DNA from: an uncultured Eubacteriales bacterium
GTDB lineage: Bacteria; Bacillota; Clostridia; Oscillospirales; CAG-272
Direction: 5' to 3'
NCBI GenBank assembly: GCA_900544985.1
Contig: UQXK01000031.1
Location: 1-21,190 of the forward strand
Length of the DNA: 21,190 nucleotides
Below the pieces are notes generated by a model. The model saw only the letters and a program-made list of their open reading frames with translations, was not told where the DNA came from and ran no database searches. The translations under genes were made by a program, and so were the position numbers. This document shows, in pieces, positions 15,601 through 21,190 of this stretch. Position 1 is the stretch's first letter, and each line of letters opens with the position of its first letter.

Positions 15601-17033
15601 AGAAGAACAGCGCGATAAACGCGCTTGTCGACGGATATGACGAAAAAAACGGCACCGGCACTATAAAGAACGGATTTTCTAGCGCTTCTGAAACGTTTAT
15701 GCAGTACGAAATATCCCGAAGCGTATCTGTCAGCACGCTTACTATAACGTCCGGCGGAGAACTTTACTCCCACAACCACGAATACGACGTCGTCAATATA
15801 AAAAACAGCACGGACTTCGTTCGTGCAAGATACAGTAAAGACGAAGATCTGACCGGTGAAATGACAGCCCTGGAAAAGAACGACATAAAGTACGATTACT
15901 ATCCGGATAAAAACAACGACGGAATTTTTGACAGCGAAGAGCTTTTGTCTCCGCTCGGATACGTTCCGAGCGATGCCGGACATTATCTTGTAAAAGCAGA
16001 GCTCAACGCGGAAAAATACGAAGCTTTCGGTCAGATGGAATTCGTCATAAGCAAAAGACATGTCACCGTCGTTGCCATAAGCAACTGGATGTACTATACT
16101 TCCAGAGAAGCGCTTTTGAATTATGACGGAACGGTAATGGACTGCGGAAGAAACGGAAATACCATATATCTTAACAACGTTATTTCCGGAGACACCGTGA
16201 ATGTAATTGCAAACGGTAAATATGTGGATTTCGGTTCATCGGGATATTCGGACGATATAGGATTTAATAACGAAAAAATACATCTTACCGAAATACAGTT
16301 TGAAACAGAGAACTTTGGAAACGACTATCTTAACTATACGATAGACAAAGAATGTTATGTTCCGGGACAGATCATTTACAGGACCGACGGCGCAATGTTC
16401 AGACACACTGGTGAAGAAGGTTCGAAATGGGATAAATTCTATCCGCCGGATTCGAAAACGCCGCTTGATTTTACAAAGGCAGGAAACGATTTTATCGATC
16501 CCGCCGTGGACTATCATTCTCCGTCGGAATCCGAGCACCGCGCATATATAAGACTTCGCGCGGTAAACGGTTTCGGAAATTCCGCAAGGTATGCCGTAGA
16601 CATAGAATGCGGCGCCATGCAGTTCACTTTTTCAAGGCGCGTCTGGAATGTAAACACTTATAAATACGAGGACGTGGAAGGCGAGAGCCGTTGGAGCGGT
16701 ATTGACGGAGCCAACAACAAAATAACCGTTATAAACTATTCCAACAGAGAAATAATGTTCGAAGCGGAAACCGAGATCGATTTTATATACGAAGATATAG
16801 GCAATAACTACGGTATAACCTCTTTTGTATCAAAAAATAATGACGGTACGGATATAGTAAACAAGGGCGAACGCGTCACCGTGAATCCGGCAACGGCGGG
16901 AGCAAACGGCGTAAAGGGAACAGAATCGAAAGAAGATGTTTTTGTCATTATGAGGGGCGTTCCGCAGACAAATTCCAAAACGTTTTTGACCGTAGGTTCT
17001 GTGACCGTAAACGTTTACGGCAAATCTGATTGA
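12645..17033 (+). CDS. Large secreted multidomain surface protein
   Basis: A 1462-residue exported protein with a signal peptide (cut near residue 31, after YSA). A beta-helix region resembling carbohydrate-associated surface proteins spans about 40-475; its core at about 278-475 repeats INGGxVxAxGGxxxAGIGxG. A cadherin-like beta-sandwich follows at about 675-810, then a YDG-type domain from 822 (KVYDGT). An MBG-like unit lies at about 1079-1143 (PSDAGHYLVKAEL, ISKRHVTV) and a second YDG-type unit at about 1159-1235 (NYDGT). The last 150 residues form the same domain as the small proteins downstream: Tyr1316, WNVNTYKY at 1334-1341 and NYSN at 1364-1367. No LPXTG, SLH repeat, choline-binding repeat or C-terminal membrane segment is present. 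AAGGAGG stands ten bases before the ATG. Domain limits are approximate. Confidence 0.9.
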   Translation: MKNKIKQITAFLIVFAMLIPFFSFDLKIYSADTTSGYRLDWTTDRRIVIIDEAFVAAHGTKIVIPNGAFSVTVNGVDVDIIFENVKIDRTNDSTGGTTFENQNFYEAGERLGWTDTFDYYSIAYVPTCPFLLTGNATVNARFDGECEFRAGTNMWIAYENRSGYSQTTTYQPTSGYSSKEGVSGTIHPGGYAAIQVEEGSSLTINGANNLKAYGAYQLAGEKESGRGKKDYSVTYNGKDLTDPFNVNTVYDGSITLSDGTTVKAPIYGEPWDVPSGIETSNGGEINGGGAGIGGGAKYNQRTTHVSGNNYRAGTPGEIIINAGTITAVGGHLAAGIGGGVNSNATHSQIVINGGDIRAVGGRFACGIGTGDTTSGHVSTCYYNEASIIINGGEVRAYGGTCSAAIGTTDNLFDSGVKSPLSIQINGGYVYAQSGQGKNYTEATAGIGAGNASVIRDSHISISSSAEVVAASFSKYAISNFGDKADNRPVIRVDHLGYMYFVRFDPVNFDRNIKIHPIKHDNLGNPMLVNQTAQVAAGIDAQNIPGGTVFYARDVEGCYRVNEDGSLYNGVKEYVTGVELNLSYYFDHSKIIGNIDVPALYTAVSRSLPNPAEYGGYYVLSLPLTGSQNLYSILEKTEAGSTTGEIVNSGKEYHLIITADGKINEYTNIKVDPTANPLTKLDVTADGISGFIGDDFAPKTYGYDVYLPYGTKSFTVDSLYKILDENINSTIVLSVNADNNSFKITDKDGKEIDNESKLYYTGTSAEMSNEFTIDMGDNKEIEIWLRKTDTSTNGSFSEPRYISYKINVVSKPKHSIVFDDPSKVYDGTRVGTNGLYLSSGNLQNNKVDIDILQTVSETMEYKLITDPHEHVKRTATLGGDTYNYIISHGTGYDKTGNAKFVIEVTESGNKVTSTVTVDLKNGSVICTGTATTGTLKISGSSSADGKVGTVRVQKGRGAIYDLVTFTIKTGTPETITSSVSSDYYNAQKNSAINALVDGYDEKNGTGTIKNGFSSASETFMQYEISRSVSVSTLTITSGGELYSHNHEYDVVNIKNSTDFVRARYSKDEDLTGEMTALEKNDIKYDYYPDKNNDGIFDSEELLSPLGYVPSDAGHYLVKAELNAEKYEAFGQMEFVISKRHVTVVAISNWMYYTSREALLNYDGTVMDCGRNGNTIYLNNVISGDTVNVIANGKYVDFGSSGYSDDIGFNNEKIHLTEIQFETENFGNDYLNYTIDKECYVPGQIIYRTDGAMFRHTGEEGSKWDKFYPPDSKTPLDFTKAGNDFIDPAVDYHSPSESEHRAYIRLRAVNGFGNSARYAVDIECGAMQFTFSRRVWNVNTYKYEDVEGESRWSGIDGANNKITVINYSNREIMFEAETEIDFIYEDIGNNYGITSFVSKNNDGTDIVNKGERVTVNPATAGANGVKGTESKEDVFVIMRGVPQTNSKTFLTVGSVTVNVYGKSD

Positions 17034-17050
17034 AAGGAAAAAATGGGAAA

Positions 17051-17653
17051 ATGAAGAGAGTATTTTATTCTTTTGTGGCGCTTACGCTCATTTTCGCGTT
17101 TTTGTGCCTTCATGTATCGGCGGCTCATGTTGTGGGAGAACGGGAAAACACCGGAACTCCCGTGGACGGAATACAAAACTCTCCTGACGGAGAAAGTATA
17201 AGCGCGCCGATAGGCGTTGCTGTCGTTGACAGCGTGAGCAAATATGCCGTGGACCTTACATACCCCGAAGCGGGTATAGTGGTAAATTATGACGGAAGAG
17301 TTATATGGGACGTAAACAATCACGAATATACCGTTACGGATAATTCAAAACCTGTTGTCACATTTCAGGTTGTGCTCACCAACCACTCGGATAAGAGTGT
17401 AATTGCTTACGGAAAAACCGTAGCGACAGCTCCTTTTACAATGGAATGCAATAAAGATTCTGCGGGAAATGCACTTCTTATAGCAGGTGTGATGAGCGGA
17501 GCGACGGAAGGAAACGAAGGTGTTATATCTCTTTCCGTAAGCCCCGAGATATCCTGGGAGGATACGATAAAATCAATCATATCCGACAAGGGAGCATCGG
17601 TAAGCGAGCTTAAAATAGGCACGCTTAACGTGACTGTATCTATGGGATCTTAA
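17051..17653 (+). CDS. Secreted WDVN/NHSD-domain protein 1
   Basis: A 200-residue exported protein with a clear signal peptide (cut near VSA, residue 24). About 40 variable residues lead to the shared domain: YAVDL at 65-69, WDVNNHEY at 86-93, TNHSD at 110-114, and a last strand IGTLNVTV. The mature part has one cysteine. The ATG at 17051 follows AAAGGA and GGGA; an in-frame TTG at 17030 that overlaps the previous stop would add seven residues and is less likely. Its Ala codons include many GCG, unlike the next two genes. Presumed minor subunit or adaptor between the large protein and the next two; this role is inference. Confidence 0.85.
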   Translation: MKRVFYSFVALTLIFAFLCLHVSAAHVVGERENTGTPVDGIQNSPDGESISAPIGVAVVDSVSKYAVDLTYPEAGIVVNYDGRVIWDVNNHEYTVTDNSKPVVTFQVVLTNHSDKSVIAYGKTVATAPFTMECNKDSAGNALLIAGVMSGATEGNEGVISLSVSPEISWEDTIKSIISDKGASVSELKIGTLNVTVSMGS

Positions 17654-17695
17654 TTTAATCTTGTTAATAATGCGATGACATAACATTGCTTATTA

Positions 17696-17715
17696 AATAA
17701 AAAATATTTTTTATT
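17696..17715 (+). repeat. Perfect 20-bp palindrome abutting a ribosome binding site
   Basis: AATAAAAAATATTTTTTATT is its own reverse complement and is followed at once by GGAGG (17716-17720) of the next gene. As RNA it is a weak all-AU stem. It may be an mRNA stability or processing element, or simply AT-rich spacer. Confidence 0.5.
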
Positions 17716-17727
17716 GGAGGAATAAAA

Positions 17728-18357
17728 ATGAAAAAAATCATTTCTGTCTGCCTTGCGGTAGCTCTTGCGGCTTCAATGCTCTGCATGAACATATTCGCGG
17801 CAGGAACGCCTGTTGTAGGATCGTACAAAGGCGACGTAGCAGGCGCATCTGTTAATGACGGTGTCGAAACATTTACTGACACAGATTCATCTACGGACAT
17901 AAAATTCACATTCTCTACGGAATCCGAGAATCGTTATGCCGTTGATATAGAGTTTGCTAAGACAACGGGAAATTTCGGCGCAAACTTCGTATGGGATGTA
18001 AATAATCATAAGTATGTACCTAACGGCACAGAAACAGCTGACGATGAAGCTATAACCATCAGTCCTGAGCTTACCATAACAAACCATTCCGATCTTTCTG
18101 TATATTACAAAACGACTATTACGGCTGAAACCGTTGCAGGTTTGACGATAACCCCTTCGGGAGATACAGGCTTGACAGAAGTTGCAAAGTCAAATATCGG
18201 CTCTGCAAATGTTGTTACGAATACAAGCGCGTCTGTTGAGGTTAAGCCTACCGCAGGTTCTTGGTCCGCTTATATAAACGGCGGCAACGGCGCTGTAACA
18301 GATGTTAAAGTTGCTACATACACAGTTATTATTTCCATGAGTGAGATAACCGGCTGA
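17728..18357 (+). CDS. Secreted WDVN/NHSD-domain protein 2, likely abundant subunit
   Basis: A 209-residue exported protein with a signal peptide (cut near IFA, residue 24). The shared domain shows RYAVDI at 69-74, WDVNNHKY at 89-96, TNHSD at 118-122, and a last strand VATYTVII. The mature part has no cysteine. TTGGAGG is a strong ribosome binding site. By my count 17 of 22 Ala codons are GCT or GCA and only four are GCG, three of them in the signal peptide. This unlike-neighbour bias is typical of highly expressed genes. A 74-base spacer with a palindrome precedes it and a 90-base spacer follows. I infer a major structural subunit of the assembly encoded by this operon. Confidence 0.87.
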   Translation: MKKIISVCLAVALAASMLCMNIFAAGTPVVGSYKGDVAGASVNDGVETFTDTDSSTDIKFTFSTESENRYAVDIEFAKTTGNFGANFVWDVNNHKYVPNGTETADDEAITISPELTITNHSDLSVYYKTTITAETVAGLTITPSGDTGLTEVAKSNIGSANVVTNTSASVEVKPTAGSWSAYINGGNGAVTDVKVATYTVIISMSEITG

Positions 18358-18395
18358 TAATTCAATATTACAGCAACTCCATATCATTTTTAGTT

Positions 18396-18425
18396 TTGCA
18401 TATAGACGCTTTTTGCGTTTATAAA
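18396..18425 (+). promoter_or_regulatory. Hairpin and possible internal promoter before protein 3
   Basis: TATAGACGC (18401-18409), loop TTTTT, and GCGTTTATA (18415-18423) form a 9-bp stem with one G:U pair. TTGCAT (18396-18401) and TATAAA (18420-18425) are 18 bases apart, so an internal promoter is possible and would include the hairpin arm. There is no T-run after the stem, so termination is unlikely. Confidence 0.35.
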
Positions 18426-18447
18426 TATATTTGCGGAGGACTTTTTC

Positions 18448-19059
18448 ATGAAGAAAATCCTTTCTATTATGCTCGCTGTGCTCATGATCGCAGGCTTGTG
18501 CACATTTTCTGCATTTGCGGCTGAACCCGGAATTTATAACGCCAAACCTGTTTCAGGCGACGGTGTTGCTACTCTTCCCGAAGACGGCAGCAAAAGCGGA
18601 GCAGATGTAGTTGTCACAATAAACGGTGAAGTTTCTCATCGTTATGCTGTTGAGATTACATTCAACAATCCCACATTCGTATACAGCACAGGCTCTGTCT
18701 GGGATGTGGAAAAACATCAGTATGTTCCCGGCGGCGATCCTGCCGAATGGATAGGCGAAGGTAAAGTCGAGATCAAAAACCATTCCGACCTCGCTGTAAA
18801 CTATGATGTTGCGGCTACAAAGCTTGATAATATCGAGGGCTACGGCGCAAACAACCTCGACATTATTCTTGCAGGTGTAGACGGTGCCGCTACAAGCGCT
18901 GAACTTGCAGCTTGCCCCATAGGCGCAACTTATGAGGCTGCTCCTGCCGTAAGCTTTACATACAAAGTAGACGGAAAACCCACTGTTGCAGAGATCACTG
19001 CAAAGAAGATCGGTGAAATCGTAGTTACGATAAAGCCTGTCACAGTTACCGAGCCTTGA
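18448..19059 (+). CDS. Secreted WDVN/NHSD-domain protein 3, likely abundant subunit
   Basis: A 203-residue exported protein with a signal peptide (cut near AFA, residue 24). The shared domain shows RYAVEI at 65-70, WDVEKHQY at 85-92, NHSD at 111-114, and a last strand IGEIVVTI. It resembles the preceding gene most closely in its N-terminal lead and motifs, suggesting a tandem duplication. By my count only 2 of 26 Ala codons are GCG (11 GCT, 9 GCA, 4 GCC), the strongest bias in the operon. GCGGAGG precedes the ATG. One mature cysteine is present. A strong hairpin follows the gene before the next start. I infer a major subunit together with protein 2. Confidence 0.87.
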   Translation: MKKILSIMLAVLMIAGLCTFSAFAAEPGIYNAKPVSGDGVATLPEDGSKSGADVVVTINGEVSHRYAVEITFNNPTFVYSTGSVWDVEKHQYVPGGDPAEWIGEGKVEIKNHSDLAVNYDVAATKLDNIEGYGANNLDIILAGVDGAATSAELAACPIGATYEAAPAVSFTYKVDGKPTVAEITAKKIGEIVVTIKPVTVTEP

Positions 19060-19101
19060 TCGGTTTTTGATTTCAATTTAAAACAAATGTGTCTTGTTTA
19101 T

Positions 19102-19132
19102 CGGGCAGAGCTTACTGCGAAGCTCTGCTCCG
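19102..19132 (+). other. Strong hairpin between proteins 3 and 4
   Basis: CGG plus GCAGAGCTT (19102-19104, 19105-19113), loop ACTGCG, then AAGCTCTGC (19120-19128), a bulged T, and CCG. The stem is 12 bp and GC-rich with no T-run after it. It sits between the two codon-biased genes and the less biased ones, where it could protect upstream mRNA from 3' decay or allow partial termination. Confidence 0.75.
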
Positions 19133-19172
19133 AGAAGACATATTGAAAAATAACTTCGGAAAGGATGATATT

Positions 19173-19784
19173 ATGGAAAATATAAACAGGTTCAATTCGG
19201 AAAAAATAATAATTTTCATTCTGTCATTGCTTTTTGCGGTTATGTCGTTTATGATATGTTCAAATGCCGCGTTGATTTCGGACGGCAGTTCTTCCGCCGA
19301 TGTTATGATAGAGGTGAACAATTATTATAAGGGAGTTTACAGATACTCTTTTGATATAATTCATTATAATATGGTGTTTACTTTTAATCTTCGCGTTGTG
19401 GAGTACAATGAAGAGACAGGAGCACGTTATATTTCTTATGGAAACTGGCTTTTGTCGGGATCAAAGAAAGACAGTGTCGATATCACTGTTGTAAATCATG
19501 CGGATACGCCTATAAGAGTGAGTGCAGATATTTCAAAATCCGATTTCGACAAGTGCGGCGTCTCGGTAGAGAAAAAAGGACTTGACAAAACTTTTATCCC
19601 CGCTTGTTCCGTTGCAAACGGAGAAGTGTCGGTGAGCGAAGAAAAAATGGACATCTTTATAGAAGGCGTTCCCGAACTCATCTTATACAAAGGCGAAAAG
19701 AAGATATATTCAACGGTAGATGTCGTCGCGGCGAGCGGTTATACCACAAACGGCACATATTTTGAATCTCCCTTCGGGGCGTGA
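19173..19784 (+). CDS. Secreted protein 4, divergent member of the family
   Basis: A 203-residue exported protein with an N-terminal hydrophobic signal (residues about 11-31, cut near SNA). The shared domain is recognisable but altered. YRYSFDI includes Tyr58. The position of the usual WDVN carries VVEYNEETGARY, so the Trp is absent. ITVVNHAD at 104-111 replaces NHSD. Two cysteines (DKCG and PACS) fall in the second half. The ATG at 19173 has GGAAAGGA upstream; an upstream in-frame TTG at 19089 would run through the hairpin and is rejected. Possible specialised role such as capping or base protein; no direct evidence. Confidence 0.75.
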   Translation: MENINRFNSEKIIIFILSLLFAVMSFMICSNAALISDGSSSADVMIEVNNYYKGVYRYSFDIIHYNMVFTFNLRVVEYNEETGARYISYGNWLLSGSKKDSVDITVVNHADTPIRVSADISKSDFDKCGVSVEKKGLDKTFIPACSVANGEVSVSEEKMDIFIEGVPELILYKGEKKIYSTVDVVAASGYTTNGTYFESPFGA

Positions 19785-19820
19785 TACAATTAAAACATCG
19801 GAAAGAGGTATTGTTTTACT

Positions 19821-20585
19821 ATGAACAGAATATTAAAAGCGACAAGATCTCTTTGCGCTGTTTTGCTTGCTTTTGCAGTGTCTTTGAGTGCGTTTTCTCT
19901 TTATCTCAAAGCCGCGGACGAAGATTCCGCGAACGCAGGAGAGACGGAGTCCGATAAGAATTACAGATATGAGATCGAGGTGGAATTCAGCTCTTTTGCA
20001 TTTTATTATGACTACGGAACATGGAATGTAAATACGATGTCGTACGAGGCGGACAAATCCAGCGATAATCCTTCTGCCAATACGGTTAAGGGATATCCAG
20101 GATGGTATGGCTTCGACGGCATATCAAACATGATAAGAGTCAAGAATTTGAGTAAGTCCGATGTCGCAAAAGATATAAATGTAGAGATTCGCTTTGAAAT
20201 TCCAACCAAAGATGACGAATATCGCAATAAATTCGAATATTTGCTTGATCCAAACTGTATTAAGATGGACGTATACGAATATGCCGCGGGGAGCTTTGCG
20301 TCAGATACATGGGAAAACGCTAAAATGTCCGACGAAGCGATAGCGGGGCTTGAAGTTTACAAAAATTTCGGCGGGACTATTGAAGAATTTTTGAATACGC
20401 ACAGCCTTGTTCATATACCCAATACGGCGGATAACAAATGCGGTTTCAATATAGGAACCGGAATGACACGCGAGGTTTTTCTCTCGTTTTCGGGGGCGCC
20501 GAAAATGGCGGATGGTTCCGATTTTACAACGAGTATCTCTGCTGCTGTCGGATTTGTCACGCTTAAAATAGATTTTGCGGAGTAA
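19821..20585 (+). CDS. Secreted WDVN/NHSD-domain protein 5
   Basis: A 254-residue exported protein with a signal peptide (cut near LKA, residue 31). Shared domain: YRYEIEVEF with Tyr50, WNVNTMSY at 68-75, then GWYGFDGISNMIRVKN, and NLSKSD from 109. A final strand reads VGFVTLKI. The motif W-x-G-x-D-G-x-x-N-x-I-x-V-x-N matches the C-terminal domain of the 1462-residue protein better than the other small proteins. The second half carries an extra acidic insertion. Thirteen of 25 Ala codons are GCG, the usual bias of the region. The ribosome binding site AAGAGG is 12 bases from the ATG, rather far. It follows protein 4 by 36 bases. Confidence 0.83.
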   Translation: MNRILKATRSLCAVLLAFAVSLSAFSLYLKAADEDSANAGETESDKNYRYEIEVEFSSFAFYYDYGTWNVNTMSYEADKSSDNPSANTVKGYPGWYGFDGISNMIRVKNLSKSDVAKDINVEIRFEIPTKDDEYRNKFEYLLDPNCIKMDVYEYAAGSFASDTWENAKMSDEAIAGLEVYKNFGGTIEEFLNTHSLVHIPNTADNKCGFNIGTGMTREVFLSFSGAPKMADGSDFTTSISAAVGFVTLKIDFAE

Positions 20586-20607
20586 AAGATTTTAACGGGG
20601 TTTTATC

Positions 20608-21147
20608 ATGAGGAAGAGTAATATTTGTTATACCGCTTTAAAGCGAAGAATATTTTTTTGTATCATAGCTGCAATAATATCGGCTATCGCCATTGCTCTT
20701 TTTGCATACATGATGTCAATAAAGCCGCAGATTTTTGACAAGAGCGCTGTTTCCGGCATGCCGTCGGGAATTTCCGAAGAAAAGGGATATACTGAATTTA
20801 AAGCGGACGGAGTGTGCAGTGCGGTACTATGCGGTGCTCCCGATATAGAAAACAAAACTGTGAAACTGTTTTTGACAAATCCCGCGGTCAATGATGTATG
20901 CATACGCGCGGAGATATATATTGCGGACATTGAATACGGCGCGGACGGAAAGATAGCGGGCGCAACGCCGGGAAAGCTTCTTGGAAAGAGCGGATTTATA
21001 CGTCCCGGAGAATATGTCGAAGATATCAGACTGAAAAAAGATTTAAAAGATGATATGACTTATATCATGATAAAGATTGCGACGTATGATGATGAAACAA
21101 AATCAAGCAAAGGTTTTTTCTATGTCAATACGATATTTTATAAATAA
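20608..21147 (+). CDS. Membrane-anchored protein with the same C-terminal domain as the first gene
   Basis: A 179-residue protein with one N-terminal membrane segment (about residues 14-35) after KRR, so the rest should face outward. The outer part includes LTNPAVNDVCIRAEIYI, then SGFIRPGEYVEDIRL from Ser128, and ATYDDET with Tyr160-Asp161. The first gene of the operon has the same order: NP, then a D-V-x-I strand, SG-x-[LI]-x-x-G, E-x-I-x-L, and Y-D-x-x-T, with 37 rather than 32 residues between the SG and YD positions. The family is unnamed to me. CGGGG precedes the ATG at moderate distance. It lies 22 bases after protein 5 and two bases before a terminator, so it closes the operon. Confidence 0.8.
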   Translation: MRKSNICYTALKRRIFFCIIAAIISAIAIALFAYMMSIKPQIFDKSAVSGMPSGISEEKGYTEFKADGVCSAVLCGAPDIENKTVKLFLTNPAVNDVCIRAEIYIADIEYGADGKIAGATPGKLLGKSGFIRPGEYVEDIRLKKDLKDDMTYIMIKIATYDDETKSSKGFFYVNTIFYK

Positions 21148-21148
21148 T

Positions 21149-21176
21149 AAAAAGCACGGCGTTGCCGTGCTTTTTT
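21149..21176 (+). terminator. Intrinsic terminator closing the exported-protein operon
   Basis: AAAAAGCACGGC, loop GTT, then GCCGTGCTTTTT followed by one more T: a 12-bp stem with T-run just after the last stop codon. Confidence 0.93.
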
Positions 21177-21190
21177 GTCATGCATTAAAT

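Noticed and set aside
17051..19059. Small secreted proteins as TasA/camelysin-type biofilm fibres
   Set aside because: No SipW-type signal peptidase is present and the motifs seen (Trp-Asp-Val, Asn-His-Ser-Asp) are not those I know from TasA/CalY; similarity in assembly remains only an analogy.
11118..21147. Operon as a recently acquired mobile island
   Set aside because: No integrase, transposase, tRNA or flanking direct repeats were seen, and most genes share the codon style of the housekeeping block. Transfer is possible but unsupported.

Overview
The window looks like chromosome from a Gram-positive anaerobe of the class Clostridia. The evidence is gene content and order: lon-engB, scpA-scpB, ytfI-ytfJ, a low-molecular-weight PBP, rluB and prfB. 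Strong purine-rich ribosome binding sites, AT-rich spacers and the GerW-family sporulation gene ytfJ agree with this. Every supported gene is on the plus strand. I saw no tRNA, rRNA, CRISPR array, transposase or phage gene.

Region 1 (about 1-10,500) is a conserved housekeeping block. It runs: Lon protease, ribosome-biogenesis GTPase EngB, an M50 membrane metalloprotease, ScpA and ScpB (condensin partners), a DUF2953/YtfI-like membrane protein, GerW/YtfJ, a D,D-carboxypeptidase, a 23S pseudouridine synthase (RluB type), a short GNAT-like protein, release factor 2, and a small membrane protein with a Cys-rich acidic tail. Many spacers are short or overlapping. A clear promoter precedes prfB and a clear terminator ends the block at 10,465-10,492. 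This prfB has no frameshift site and starts with TTG.

Region 2 (10,501-11,117) is an AT-rich gap with no convincing gene. It holds a long imperfect hairpin and two good tandem sigma-A-type promoters facing right.

Region 3 (11,118-21,176) is an apparent seven-gene operon for exported proteins, closed by a terminator, and is the most unusual part. It begins with a membrane protein carrying GLUG repeats. Next comes a 1462-residue secreted protein (beta-helix, cadherin-like, YDG and MBG-like domains). Five smaller secreted proteins of 200-254 residues follow, and then a membrane-anchored protein. The C-terminus of the large protein and all five small proteins share one domain, with signature (R)Y-x-V-x-I, then W-[DN]-V about 18-21 residues later, then an Asn-His-Ser-Asp-like strand, and in most copies a final [IV]-[GA]-x-[hydrophobic]-x-V-x-[IV] strand. 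The first and last genes share a different C-terminal domain. Two of the small proteins (17,728 and 18,448) show codon bias and strong ribosome binding sites expected of abundant subunits.

My reading, which is inference, is a Sec-exported surface assembly: a large outer or tip protein, two major subunits, minor subunits, and membrane proteins at both ends of the operon. No sortase, LPXTG motif, SLH domain or SipW/TasA pair is present in the window.
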